A stretch of DNA of 64,000 nucleotides. Source: Isoetes taiwanensis. Lineage: Eukaryota > Streptophyta > Lycopodiopsida > Isoetales > Isoetaceae. This document shows positions 35,340 to 47,215 of the stretch, piece after piece (position 1 is the first letter of the stretch; each line of letters starts with the position of its first letter). The position numbers were made by a program, and so were the translations under genes. The notes beneath the pieces are model-generated. The model had not been told where the DNA came from, did not search any database, and saw only the letters and a program-made list of their open reading frames with translations. Location: NCBI GenBank assembly GCA_021234155.1, contig JAJEKV010000028.1:11860134-11924133 (forward strand), written 5' to 3'.

Positions 35340-36100
35340 ATGGGTCATGCAGATTTCCTTATTGAACAACTAAAGCTAAATCTTATTAAGTACTTTCATA
35401 TGACTGATTTAAGACTCGTGGACTATTGTCTAGGCATTGAGATATGGCAGCATACAGGAGGCAATCTTGATTTGGGACTCATGCACTATTGTCTAGGCAT
35501 TGAGATATGGCAGCATACAGGAGACATTTTTCTTTCACGAAAAAAGTATATTAAACTTATTGCAGCAGTTCAACATGCAGAATTGTAGGTCAGTTTCTTC
35601 TCTGTTTGAGCCAGACCTCAAACTTGATTTCAATCTTGATGAGATTGAATACAATAGTACGCTGTATCACAGCCTTGTTGGTGCACTCATCTATTTGACC
35701 GTGAGCAGGCCAGATATTGCTTTTGCAGTTGCGATTTAAGGTTGCAGATTTATACTGATACAAATTGCAATAGATTCTAGGAAGTCTACGACAGGGATGG
35801 TTACCCTATTTGGCCCACATGTGATCACTTGGCTTAGCAAAAAGTAGTCCACTGCCTCTAAGAGTTCAACTGAGGCAGAAATAAAGCACCACGTACAGAA
35901 GTACAGGAAATGCTTTGGCGTAAGACTATGTTTGCAGATTTGCATGTACCATCATCTCAATCATGCTGCATTGCGACAATCGCAGTGCTATAGAGCTGAT
36001 CAAAGATTACTGCTTCCACCCTAAGACAAAACACTTGGATGTTCTATATTTTGTTCGATAACAGTTCCTTAACTCATTGTTCTCCTGATAACCAGGTTGC
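35340..36100 (+). pseudogene. Copia reverse transcriptase/RNase H 3' part
   Basis: Fragments IEQLKLNLIKYFHMTDL, YHSLVGALIYLTVSRPDIAF, and near 35990 SAIELIKDYCFHPKTKHLDV are the Copia RNase H region. A 63-bp in-frame tandem duplication gives YCLGIEIWQHTG twice (about 35417-35525). Frame breaks separate the pieces. Confidence 0.8.
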
Positions 36101-36245
36101 AGACGGCTTCAGAAAACCACTCGTGGGTCAAAAATTCATAAGGTTTAAGAAGGCTCTGGGAATGATGAAGTCTCAGCTAGAGGGAGAGAATGCCTAACAG
36201 AACTTTCAGCTTTCTCTTTCATCAAGAGAACCAAACCAAACCAAA

Positions 36246-36400
36246 CCATCCCATCCCATCCCATCCCATCCCATCCCATCCCATCCCATCCCCCATCCCA
36301 TCCCATCCCATCCCATCTGTTTTATTGATGATCCCATCCCATCCCATCCCATCCCATCCCATCCCATCCCATCCCATCCCATCCCATCCCATCCCATCTG
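36246..36400. repeat. (ATCCC)n pentanucleotide array
   Basis: About 26 CCATC/ATCCC units lie in two runs (36246-36316, 36331-36398), each followed by TGTTTTATTGATG. It lies in the Copia element just upstream of its polypurine tract. The apparent HPIPSHPIPS peptide is a by-product of the repeat. Confidence 0.9.
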
Positions 36401-36447
36401 TTTTATTGATGGTCTTGTCTTTTACCTCTCATACGTTTCAAAGGGAG

Positions 36448-36628
36448 TGTTAGATAATGTGAAACATATGGTCCAGATTTATACGTGTCATTAACAGTGA
36501 CACATCTTTTGCATGACAGATTAGACTAGTCTTGTACTTCTCTGTACTATAATTCTCTCAAGTTTCTTCAATAGAGTCGCTTCCTTGTGTCGCATCTCTC
36601 CTTGTGTTTAGATCAATCAATCCTAATA
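36448..36628 (+). repeat. Copia 3' LTR
   Basis: Begins TGTTAGATAATG after AAAGGGAG and ends TCCTAATA. The central part is longer than in the 5' LTR. Confidence 0.8.
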
Positions 36629-37263
36629 TAGGGAAGATGCAAGAACCATGAAACAACAACTCGACTTAACTTGCATCATAGCTACTCAGAATGGGAATAA
36701 GAATGGGAACTTGAACCCAAAATTTGGAACGGGAACTGGAATAGGAGGACATAAAAACATTTGAATTTTTAAAATTTGAAAATGGTTTCGGAGTTCTCTT
36801 TGCATGTAGATTATCATTGAACACTTAGAACAGAATATACATACTAATGTGTCAATATAAATCGGTAAAATCGCTTATTCATGATCATCATGAGTTCAAA
36901 TATAACAATTTTAAGAAGTTATAAGCTTCTAGAGCTCTATCATTGGCATATTCTTTATTAAGGAAGGGTTTGGCTTTTGTTTTATGCTTGTGATGTATCA
37001 ATCCTTCTAGATGGCAATGCAAATTTTGTAGGTGAAATAATTGATAATGTCAAGACAGAATCGGAAAAATGTTGTCCTGTGGTGGTCTCCTGCGCGATAT
37101 GATTGCAATGATTGCACATCAAGTATTGAGACATGTACTCCTAAACACCATATTCTATGTATCTTTATTCAAATAGAGAAACCATATAAGTCAAATCAAC
37201 AAGCTATACATGTCAAATTACAAGAAATGTGAATTATTTTTTCTTTCAATACTTAATGATGCA

Positions 37264-37555
37264 GACAGAAGTGGTCTCTTCCTTTGGGAAAGAAGGACAA
37301 TAGAACAACAAGCATAGATGCAGCCAATTCTTAGTTTACCTTCATCAAGGCTTCAATTTTCATACTTAGTCCATGTTCTTGCTGCAAAAAGCTTCAACGT
37401 CGAAGATGCTCTTTCTGGTGCACACACCTTGGGCTTTGCCAGCTGTTCTATTTTCAGGTACAAATTCTATAATTTGAATTTCAGTGCCGACCCATAGACA
37501 GGCCCTAATCTCTCTCCTATTTATGCCAATTTACTCCGATTTGGATGCTCAATTA
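37264..37555 (+). pseudogene. Class III peroxidase fragment
   Basis: GKKDNRTTSIDAANS matches the plant secretory peroxidase segment usually written LGRRDSTTAS..AAN. After a frameshift, AAKSFNVEDALSGAHTLGFA contains the proximal heme-ligand His in the SGAHT motif. CSIFRYKFYNLNFSADP, a stop codon and then TGPNLSPIYANLLRFGC match the following conserved part, including the Cys near the end. The stop and at least one frameshift make it a pseudogene. No other peroxidase exons are seen nearby. It sits between the inner Copia and an outer LTR-like copy. Confidence 0.72.
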
Positions 37556-38286
37556 GAAATGAAAATAGTATAGCTCCTTTATTCGCTAAACTTTAAAACA
37601 TGCTTAATCCTATCTTGTGAAATAATCTGAGCGCTCTAGAGATGATGCATGCCATTATGGATCTAGACTCCATCAAACAATTGCGGCTTTTGATGGCTGC
37701 CCTTGTTCAAAATGAATCAGACAGAAAAACAAAGCCTTCATTTCATTTTAGTTTTGATTTTTTTTTTCCTTTTTTTTGCCCTTTTTCTTTACAGGCTTAG
37801 AAAGGTTTTGAAAGGTTGATGAGTCAACATGATTTCAATGAGTTATATGAACTGTCAAAGATCATTTAGGATAGATTATGGTTTTTAAATTGGAATTTTT
37901 GAATAATAATTTGTTGGATGTGTATGATGCTGATATGATTAGAAGATGGTCACTAATATCAGATGAGATTTACGAGTTCTACTATAGTAGATTTTTTAAG
38001 ATTACAGAAGATACATCTTAATGATATGGGTTATAAGGTCCATCATACTTCTTGCTCTTTTCTGAAGTCTTATATCAATGGTTTGAATGCCCAAAGGCAC
38101 GAGAATGGTATAGAGAGAGAAAGAAAAGGTTTCAAAACTATGGTTTGGCAGCCATGGCTTATATTGTGCTTAAGTTCGTCCTATCTCACGAGCAATGTCT
38201 GATTTCAAGCGGGATGTTAGTAATTAATTAGCATCTTATGTATGTTAGTTTGATTTGCTTTTTAGCCATGCAAGTCGTCAGGGGAT

Positions 38287-38460
38287 GTTAGAATATTATC
38301 ATACTCCACATGCGTTGATGACTATGCATGATGCGGCATTCATCTGTAGATGATATTACATTATTATATATATCCAATAATTACATCTCACTAGGTTGAA
38401 GAAGATTAAGCTTCATGCTGGTCGCCTTTCTCTAGTCCCACAAAGTCATAGAGCACTAAC
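38287..38460 (+). mobile_element. LTR-like sequence, possible 3' partner of 30048-30231 or a solo LTR
   Basis: It starts TGTTAGAATATTATCATACT after the purine-rich CAGGGGA and ends AAGTCATAGAGCACTAACA. The terminal AAGTCATAGAGCACTAA is shared with the LTR-like sequence at 30048-30231. If paired, an outer Copia spans 30048-38460 with the inner one nested in it. Confidence 0.5.
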
Positions 38461-38481
38461 ACTAGTCAAAGAAGTAGAATA

Positions 38482-39229
38482 TAGGGAAAATTACCCAAAT
38501 ACCCTTAATTTTCTAACTATTTCCCAGATTGCCCTTCACATTTCCTAAATTCCGAAAATGCCCCTATTCTTCCCGCCTGTGTGCCTGTGTACACGCTGTG
38601 GTAATAATGGCCACAACGAGCGGACATGTAGGAATCCCATTTGAGCACATTGATTAAACAGAAACACATTTGTTTTGATTCATTGGTTGTTTTGATCCAT
38701 CCTGGAAAGCCAGGTTATGAACAATTCTTCTTTGAAGCATAATCATATTGTAATGTGTAATGTAACTATTTCTCCGGATATGAATGCACTTCTATGTAAC
38801 TATTTTTTGGACTGGGCATACAGTAACTGTCTCTGCTGCATTTCCTAGAAAGCCTATTCCTCAGGAAGAAGCTAAACGTTAATGGCCTCTTCGGTACCAG
38901 AAGAAGGCTCAAGAAGCAGAAGTGGATCATGCCTTTTATAAGCTTGGTATTTGTGTGACAGTCAATGCACGTTGAACTACTTATGAGAGAACTACTTGGT
39001 TGCAGTAGCTTAATTGGTTATTTTATACCTTCCAGACTATTTGGGTAGAGTAGTGGAGTTTTTTAAAGCAGCAAATAACGATCTCTGGTTCACTGCGCAG
39101 TATTCGACGTCGTTCAACCGTGAACTGTCATTCGATGAAAAATAGAGGGGCATTTTCGGAATTTAGGAAATATGAAGGGCAATCTGGGAAATAGTTAGAG
39201 AATTAAGGGTATTTGGGTAATTTTCCCTA
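38482..39229. mobile_element. 748-bp MITE with ~92-bp terminal inverted repeats
   Basis: The ends start TAGGGAAAATTACCCAAATA and are inverted copies over about 92 bp with two or three mismatches. Both flanks carry GAATA (38477-38481, 39230-39234), a perfect 5-bp target duplication. There is no coding sequence inside. Confidence 0.88.
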
Positions 39230-39234
39230 GAATA

Positions 39235-40670
39235 TATTACTCATCACCACATTGACATGAACCCTAATTTTTGGACCTACTTGGTTTCTCCACTTCCTAT
39301 TTCAATTGTTTGCTATGTTTTTTTATTAAAGTCATGCGCCACCTTGCCAAAAGGTGGAGGCCATGAATTTATATTGTGTCCCGTATGTTGCTGACTTCTT
39401 TTTTTGTTTCTACTCATGCTGCACTTTTTACGCATCAGCAACAGGTGCTTAAAGATTTTTGAGTCTGTTGATTTTATTGTTGCCTTGCACAAGTACTCCA
39501 GCCTTCCAATGAGGCTAACGTTTTGGACTTTACGGTAAACTCTAGTTCCGCTACTCTTGTTGTAGCTCTTTCTAGGCGTGCAAAATTCTTGGCCTCGTGT
39601 AAATACATCTTGGAACACTGCTAGTCATAGCTCGCAAACTTGCTTCATTCTTAGGTATATGATCACTCATGCTGTTTAGTTTTCATAACTTTTCGCAAGA
39701 CTCTTTCCTTCCATCTATTCACTGCCCTTGCTATATTATCTCTTGGACCAACTTGTACCTCTCTCTCTCTCTCTCTCTCTTTTAGCTGTGTTTGAAGTCA
39801 AAGCTTGGTTAGATTGGTTCAATCTTCTCAATGTTGTCTACATTTGGAAGTCACCATCTCCATTAGTTGCATGATTTTGGTTCAGGGTAGACGGCACTCA
39901 AGCTGGTTTAAGTAAGGTCTTTACATACAAAAGGTCTTTACATACAAAAGATGCAAAGATGGAATGCGTGACCCACTGTTCGATAAAATAAAGAAGGCAT
40001 TCAAATAATCTCCACAAGCTACCACAATTCGGTCCTGAAGTGATACGGCTTGCTGAACTAGAAAATGCAAAAGGCAAGACACCTCATGAAAAGTGGAGGA
40101 CATAAATTGTTCAACATTCCGGAGAAATAAGCAAGGTTACATGTCCGGCAACCAAGCTCCCCAACCAGAACCACGTGATTCGCCTTTTGCAGCTGCACTA
40201 TCCTTTATAAGATCCGCGGACACGCGGGTTATTTTGTGCTTACTTTTAAGTCAAAATTATTGTTTTTTTCATTACTGTAGGATTATTAGCTATTCAATAG
40301 CTTGCATGGACCGGCCCAACTTGGCTCCACTGCGATTTATTCCGGTGTGCGATCACGCATAGGCAGCTTGACCATGTTAACTTAGTGGATCGGGCTAGTG
40401 GCTTCAGGATTGATGGCATGCTGCCTTGCAGTATGGTGAGCTACTCTAGTTATGTTCTATGGTGTGTGGACATCGTCTTGATGATGCTCCGAGAGCGGTT
40501 ATCCTCATTCTCACTCCCAGTGGTACTATGTACGAATGTCCTGGAGTATATAGCAGCAAGTATGCGAGCAATATGTAAGCGAAAGTAAAGCCTCCAGATT
40601 AAACTTGTTTAGAACCATCATGGAATAAACCATTTCATGAACATATGATGTTTTAGGAATATTTTTAGAG
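39235..40670. other. Gene-free stretch
   Basis: A (TC)n microsatellite lies at about 39760-39782. A short open frame at 40385-40588 has no recognisable motif. Nothing else is supported. Confidence 0.45.
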
Positions 40671-40671
40671 C

Positions 40672-41760
40672 GTGCTCCTCATCCAGGGCAAACCCATTTG
40701 CTGTGCCAATTGTAAACTCAATCCAATTCGAAAAACTTATTCGACCATGCAACATGAGGCTTCGAATCTCATTTTTTATAAGCATTTCCAACACTACTCA
40801 TTGGATAGCCAGATCAAGGCTTTTGTGAATCATCAAGGTTTTTGGTCCATTGAGGAATAAGTCAGGCAAGTCTCACGCAGTTCTTGATTATCTTTCATAT
40901 ATCAGCAGTTTTGAATTATTCAGGAATATCATAAGCATTTCAGACTTTTTCTGGTCACGGCCATGCCTCATTAGTTTCATGATTACCAACAATATCTTCT
41001 TTTGGGTACCCTACCTCAAAATGACTCTTCCCCCTCCCTTAAGAAGATTCAAGCACATCATCAATGATTTCAAAGAGAAGTTTGTGACTATACAATGTAG
41101 CTGAACATTTTTTCAAATGTGGTAAGGACATGGTATTGCTCAGATGTTCTCTATAAAACTCAAGAAATTGTTGGACGATGTCCATGAAGGTCTTGGAGGC
41201 TTGGATGTTTCAGTGGTAGAAACACATCTCATAAACTTCTCTTGGCAAGATTATATTGGCCCTGCAATGTCTATCCTTGGATAGAAAGTCCTATGGCATG
41301 TGTTTCTTTACTGTTAGTGTCTGTTACTATGCCACTCTTCCTCGGCAAATGGAGGATGAATTTTGTTGGTCCTTGGATCCTCCTGCTTGTAACACCTATA
41401 CTTATTGTATCTTAGTTATTACAGATTATACAATCAAATGAGCATGTGCTTTGCCAAACAACACCTCAGCTAGTATTGATTCAACATATTATCACCTAAT
41501 TATCATGCGTTTTGGATGCCGACTGAATTTGTCAGTCATCATGGTGTTCATATTTTAAATAGCGAAGAACTCACAAATTATTCGCTAAAAAAAAGTACCC
41601 CGTATTATCCTCAAGACGATGGACTTGCAAAAAGCTTGAACAAAACACTCATTCACGAACCTCAAAAAGCTCTGTGATATATCACGCAAAAATTGGCATG
41701 GGAAATTGGCTACAAATTTATGGGCTTATAGTACCACCTATGAAGTTGCTACCTGACAAC
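40672..41760 (+). pseudogene. Ty3/Gypsy pol fragment: RNase H to integrase, degenerate
   Basis: KTYSTMQHEASNLIFYKHFQ followed by VNHQGFWS is a Ty3/Gypsy RNase H relic. NKSGKSHAVLDYLS (about 40853-40895) matches the usual K-P-GKSHVVADHLSR segment. HKLLLARLYWP (about 41227-41262) is the end of the integrase zinc-binding region. YCILVITDYT (41405-41434), STPYYPQDDG (41594-41623) and NWHGKLATNLWAYSTTYEV (about 41687-41745) are integrase core signatures. Pieces lie in different frames with stops, and the gap between RNase H and integrase is shortened. No LTRs were found. Confidence 0.8.
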
Positions 41761-41764
41761 CCCC

Positions 41765-42857
41765 TGACAAACTCCAGTTAAATTGGTTTGAATCTTGCTT
41801 TATAACTATCCTGATCCTTGGTTTGGAGAATAACCTAGTATATGCTGGGAGTCAGGAAATCTGAGCCATTGGCTTAGAATTTCTAATCTCAAAATACCAA
41901 AAGTTTATATGCTTGTGTACAAATCAAATTTGTATACATGGAATTATAAATACAAGGTCCAAAAGGAACACTTTATTAAAAGATATATGACGCGATTGGC
42001 AATTATAAACGAATTTTGAAAAGTCCACAGTGGTCAATTCACTGAAGTACAAGATGCTCTGTTCAGAAAAATATACGCCATGCTTGGCAAATACATGGCA
42101 ATTTGTCAAAGTCACAATGATCAACGTTAACTAACCAATGTGAATTGCTTAAAATTCACAATTGCAATTGAAACTCAAATTCAAGTAAGAAAATCAAAGC
42201 ACCCTCCAAGAAATGAACCTGGAATCCCATTAGGCTTGGTATACCTGAGATCCACACTTGTCAATCTAAACTTGAAGGTTAGAAATTATAATAACCTATA
42301 CCCCTTCGAAATCAAACATCATATTAATTTTTAAACTTAATGATCAAGGGCCATGAGGAGCACATAGTGCACAAGAACCACAGGACAAGCGCAAAAAACA
42401 TGAAAATAAAAATAAAGTGGCATATGACAATGTATAGCTCCACAAGGGAGTCCACCACAACCTAAACAAAGCACAACGAAACCAGAATAGTTTCGCGCAA
42501 ATGACTTTTCATTCAGTTTCTCTATAATGACTCTATTATGGCACAAGCACGGGGGAGTGATCCACAGTGTAAGTACTATACGGTTAAGGCAGAACTATAT
42601 AAATATTATTCCCAAAGTTGCCTAGTGATATAAGAGAGCCAAGGGATAATATCAAATCTTTAACAAAATTATTATCAGTGCAAGAAGTTAAATTTTTACT
42701 TGAAGAAGGTCGCTCTCTCTCCCTCCCTCCCTCCTCCCCCCCCCTTTTTTTTGGACGCCGACCAGATTAATCACTCTAAAAAAATATATGATACAATTTT
42801 CTTTGTGAAATTTCTCTATGGGCTTGCCATATTCTTTTGAGTTGGTACAAATAAGCC
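41765..42857. other. Gene-free stretch
   Basis: It may include further decayed Gypsy sequence. A CTCCC-rich tract (about 42710-42750) precedes the LINE insertion. No gene is supported. Confidence 0.4.
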
Positions 42858-42873
42858 GATTGTAGAATAAATG
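42858..42873 (+). repeat. LINE target-site duplication, left copy
   Basis: GATTGTAGAATAAATG here is repeated at 45135-45150. It abuts the poly(T) that is the LINE tail on this strand. Confidence 0.9.
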
Positions 42874-45134
42874 TTTTTTTTTTTTTGAAGAACGTGTTTT
42901 ACTTCATATTATACACTCAAAATATTACAAAGTACTTCCAGAAGTAAGAAATGTCCCTGAAGCATCAATCACTTTTAGATGATCACTCCATATTGGAAGT
43001 TTAATACGATCAGGCCAATTGGAGATCTGAAAGCAATTATACAACTTCTTACGAATTTCTTGAAGCACCACCTGAGAAGAAATATGCTTATCATAAAAGA
43101 CCTTTCTTCGCCTTCGCTTCCATACACTCCATATTAGCCAAGACTTTGCCATGTGAAATGCAATCCTTTTAGAAGCAGTCCACTGATTTGGATAAATACC
43201 CAAAAGAAAGTGCCGACTATCCCAAGATACTCCAAAAAGAGAATGCAGCCAGGACCTAAGACTACTCAGCTCTGCACACAAATATAAACAGTGCTCCAAT
43301 GTTTCAATGCACCGCTCACACATTGGGCAAAGTGGGCTTACTCCCGGCTTAAAGCGATGAACCATCTCATTAACTCTCAAAGAGCGATGAATCACCTGCC
43401 AAAGTAGAACATTTACCTTTGGAGGATTATATTTAGACCAAACAAGGTTCCAGATGGATTGCCATTGAGAAGGCAAAGTCTGTAAGTGCCATTTTCGAGA
43501 AGGTGGTAAAGTACTGGAGGAGGTAAGTAATCTGTAGCATGAACTTACTAGCTTCTTGCCTTCTTTAATACCTTTTACAAAGTTCCAGCATCTCTTGTCA
43601 CCAACCTTCTTAATTAAAGGAAGAGCACTTGCTACATAAGCCCATATACTGATATCTTTATCTAACAACCCATATTTCTCCTGAAACCATTGCCAAGGAG
43701 CAATGTCAATACCAAAATACCACTGCTCAATAGAAATAATACCTGCTCTCCTCCACCTCGCTTGGGAATACGCATGCATAAATTCTACCACTGGGTGTAG
43801 TTGTCCATGAGTATACAAAGGCAACCACAGAAAGGGGGAAGATGCCTGGAGACAAGCTTCCCAATCAAATGTAATCACATGCTGGACTACCTTCCACGCC
43901 CGAAGCAAGCCTTTCAGTACTGGAGAGGCATGTGAATAAGCTTTCAATGGATATAACAATGCCCAAGGGAGCTCAATTCTCACACCTCGCTTATGAAAAA
44001 CCATACACTTCTTTACTGATTGTTTAAGTAACTTCATACCTGGTGATGCACAATCATCTTTCAACAAACTGAACAATAGCTTAGAAGCTAAGACCTTACC
44101 CTGTAAAGAAAGATCCAACATACCAAGTCCTCCTTGTTGTTTAAACAACATACATTTCTTCCACGCCACCTTCACAGTGCCTCCTTGATCGGTACACCAG
44201 ACAAAATCTCTTACAATCTTTTTTACCATCCACTAGCAAGAAGGTATCGTCTGCAAACTGATTAACCAAAACCTGTTCACCGTCCACCAATAATAACCCC
44301 TTTACCAAACCATCCTTTTCAGCCTCATGCAATAGTTGCGAAAGTCCTTCTGCCACTATAGTAAACAAAAAAGGAGCTAAAGGGCAACCTTGCCTTATTC
44401 CATGTTCAATTGGAAAAAGCACCAATGGTTCTCCATGATACATTACTACCCCCTTAGCAGAAATCAACATTTTATGCATCATCGATCGGAAACCAGACCC
44501 AAATCCCAATTTCAAAAGCATGGCATCCAAGAAAGTCCACTTCACACTATCATAAGCTTTAGCAAAATCCAATTTTAAATATAGAAGATTTTGACCTGAA
44601 CATTGGGCCCAATGAACTCCTTCATATGCTGCCACTATATTATGAAAAATTTGCCGACCTGGAAGAAAGCCTGACTGAGCTGCATCTATTCTCAATCCCA
44701 AAACCTGTTTAAGTCTCTCTGCATAGGCTTTTGCAATAATTTTATAGATAGTAGATAGAAGAGTTATTGGGCGCCAATCATGAATGCTCACAGGTTCTTT
44801 CACTTTAGGAATAAGAGAAATCAAACCCGTATTCAAAATCCTATCAAATTGATGTGAATTACACAAATCTTTGTATGCCTCCATAATGCTTACTGACGTC
44901 CATTCCCAATACCTTTTAAAAAATTCTACAGGGATACCATCCATACCTGGACATTTATCTGAAGCCAACTCAAATGTTGCTGCTTGCAATTCAGACATAG
45001 ACAGTGGTGCCTCTAACAATTGGGATTCCTCTTGTGAAAGAATTGCATGAACCTTAGAAAGCACAATATCCTGCATTACATCTTCATGAGGCAAGTGTTT
45101 GACCTTAAAAAAAGTTTCAAAGTATTGAGTAAGG
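42874..45134 (-). mobile_element. 5'-truncated LINE (non-LTR retrotransposon)
   Basis: The element is inserted on the minus strand. Its poly(A) tail reads as T(n) at 42874-42886 and its truncated 5' end is at 45134. A ~16-bp duplication (42858 and 45135) flanks it. The first open frame (45157-44141) is reverse transcriptase only: ELASDKCPGMDGIPVEFFKR, LISLIPKV, SGFLPGRQI, LDFAKAYDSVKW, IRQGCPLAPFLF and FADDTFLLVDG. Endonuclease and ORF1 are absent. At about 44225 the frame jumps to VKKIVRDFVWCTDQ, removing the part normally between them, roughly 0.6-0.8 kb by family comparison. The second frame (44229-42925) runs to the stop and includes a zf-RVT domain with CPMCERCIETLEHCLYLC. It cannot move by itself. 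Confidence 0.92.
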
Positions 45135-45385
45135 GATTGTAGAATAAATGTTACCATGCTTAGATATGGCCTATACCATTATAGTTTTTTTTTTGTTCAT
45201 GAAAACCTCTAGGGAACAATATCTTTGGAATCTTGAGTTGGTACAAATAAGCCGATTGCAGAATAAATGTTACCATGCTTAGATATGGCCTATACCATTA
45301 TAGTTTTTTTTGTTCACGAAAATGCCTAGGGAACAATATCTTTGAAATCATGTTGCCCATAAACTCAGCCTAGATTTATTTAGGG
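45135..45385. repeat. Tandem duplication at the LINE insertion site
   Basis: GAATAAATGTTACCATGCTT starts at about 45143 and 45261, and both copies run through CCTATACCATTATAG. The GAGTTGGTACAAATAAGCCG prefix also lies left of the LINE (42839). The LINE therefore landed inside a ~120-bp tandem repeat. Confidence 0.75.
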
Positions 45386-45389
45386 CCTA

Positions 45390-47215
45390 CACATTTGGAG
45401 AAGGTCCTCTAGATTCTCCAAGATTCTTTGTAGATTCTCCAAGATTCTTTGTAGATTCTCCTACATTCCCTTAGATTCTATAAAGGTTTCCTTTCCAAGA
45501 GTTTCCGAGATTCTCAAAGATTTTAAGAAGATTTTCTTTGATTCCTTTAGATTCTCAAAGATTCTCCCGAGATTCCCCAAGATTCTATGTCGCTTCTCTT
45601 AGATTCTCTAAAATCTCATGAACATTTCCCTAGATTCTCCAAGATTTCATCAAGATTCCCCTAGATTCTCAAAGGTTTTATGGAGATTCCCTTGGATTCC
45701 TCTAGATTCGCAAAGATTCTCTTTTGATTTCTATAGATTCCAATATTGTCTTGAGATTCCTTTAGATTCTCAAGGATTCCAAAAAGATTCCCCTAGATTC
45801 AATTAAAATACCATAGATTCCATTAAGATTCCAAGATTCACCCTCCAAGATTTCCAAGTGTGAAAGATTCTCTTAGATTCTTAAAATTCTACAAAGATCC
45901 CCTAGATTTTCAAAGATTATCCCAAGATTCTTCTACATTTCTCAAGATTCTATGTATATTCTCCTAGATTCCCTTACATCATATGAAAGTCCTCAAGATT
46001 CTATCGAGATTCCCCTAGATCATAAAAGATTCCTCTAAATTCCCCAGGATTTTATGTAGATTCCCTACATTTCCTTAGATTCTATGAAGATTCCCTTAGA
46101 TTCTCCAAGATTCATCTAGATTCCTCAAGATTCTCATAGATTCCCCAAGAATCTATGTAGATTCTCATAGACTCTCTAAGATCCTATGAAGATTCCCTTA
46201 GACTCTCCAAGATTCCATCAAGATTTCCCTAGATTCTCAAAGTTTCCATCAGGATTCCCCTAGATTCCCAAAGATTCTCTCAAGATTCACATGATTCCCA
46301 AGATTCTATATAGATTCTCCTACATTCTCTAAGATCCTATCAAGATTTCCCTAGATTCTCAAGTATTCTATGAAGATTCCTTAGATTCCCATAGATCCTC
46401 TTGAGATTCCCATAGTCCCTAAGATTCTCTTGAGATTCCCCGAAATTTTCAAAGACTATCCTAAGGTTCCTATAGATTCCTTAAGAATCTATCTAGATTC
46501 TCTTAGCTTCCCTTACATCTTATGAGGACACCCCTAGATTCTCAAAGATTCTCTGAAGAATCCCATAGATCCCCCAAGATTCTATCTTGATTCTCCTAGA
46601 TTCTCTAAGATCCTATGAAGATTCTCCTAGATTCTCAAAGATCCTTTTGAGATTCCACTAGATTCCCTAAGGTTATATTGAGATTCCTCTAGATTCCTCA
46701 AGATCCCATGAAGATTCCTCTAAATTCTTTTAACTTACCAAGATTTCGTAAAATTCTAAGAAGATTCCTTTAGATTCTCTAAGATTCCCTAGATTCTCAG
46801 AAATTTTATGAAGATTCTATAGATTCCTCTAGATTCTTCCAAGATTCCCCTAGATTCTCTAAGATTCCATCAAGATTCCCCTAGATTCTCAAAGATTTAT
46901 GAAGATTCCACTGAATTCCTCTAGGTTCACAAAGATTCTCTTGTGATTCCTATAGATTCCTAAAGATTCTAATGAGGTTCCAATAGATTCTTAAAGATCC
47001 CAGAAAGATTCCCCTAGATTCTCTTAGTGCCATAGATTTCATTAAGATTTACGAAGATTCCATTGGATTCCACTAGATTCGCAAAGATTCTCTTGTGATT
47101 CCTATAGATTCTTTAAGATTCTATTAAGATTCCTCTAGATTCTCAAAGATCCCAGGAAGATTCCCCTAGATTCTCTTAACATACCATAGATTCCATTAAG
47201 ATTCTAAGATAAGAA
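45390..47215. repeat. ~1.8 kb degenerate AGATTC minisatellite
   Basis: The whole stretch is built from variants of AGATTCCCCTAGATTCTCAA, with cores AGATTC, TAGATT and AAGATT in irregular 10-18 bp spacing. Open frames in it (e.g. 45618-45806) are repeat artefacts. Confidence 0.92.

Larger units (their letters stand above)
31106..36628 (+). mobile_element. Degenerate Ty1/Copia LTR retrotransposon
   Basis: The 5' LTR (31106-31262) and 3' LTR (36448-36628) share the start TGTTAGA(C/T)AATGTGAAAC and the end GATCAATCA...CTAATA, but differ in the middle. The 5' LTR carries a ~42-bp internal tandem duplication. TGGTATCAGAGCC at 31263 is the initiator tRNA-Met site. AAAGGGAG just before the 3' LTR is the polypurine tract. 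Flanks CAGGG and TAGGG are a near-match 5-bp target duplication. Inside, in Copia order, are gag, protease, reverse transcriptase and RNase H pieces. All are frame-broken, and integrase is largely missing between 32810 and 33280. The element is dead. Confidence 0.85.

Noticed and set aside
36246-36400. CRISPR-like array
   Set aside because: It is a contiguous 5-bp simple repeat without spacers, in plant DNA.
36190-36453. Open frame with HPIPSHPIPS repeats
   Set aside because: It is a translation of the ATCCC pentanucleotide array, and the opposite strand is equally open.
45618-45806. Short open frame rich in SPRF/DSPRF
   Set aside because: It is a product of the AGATTC minisatellite.
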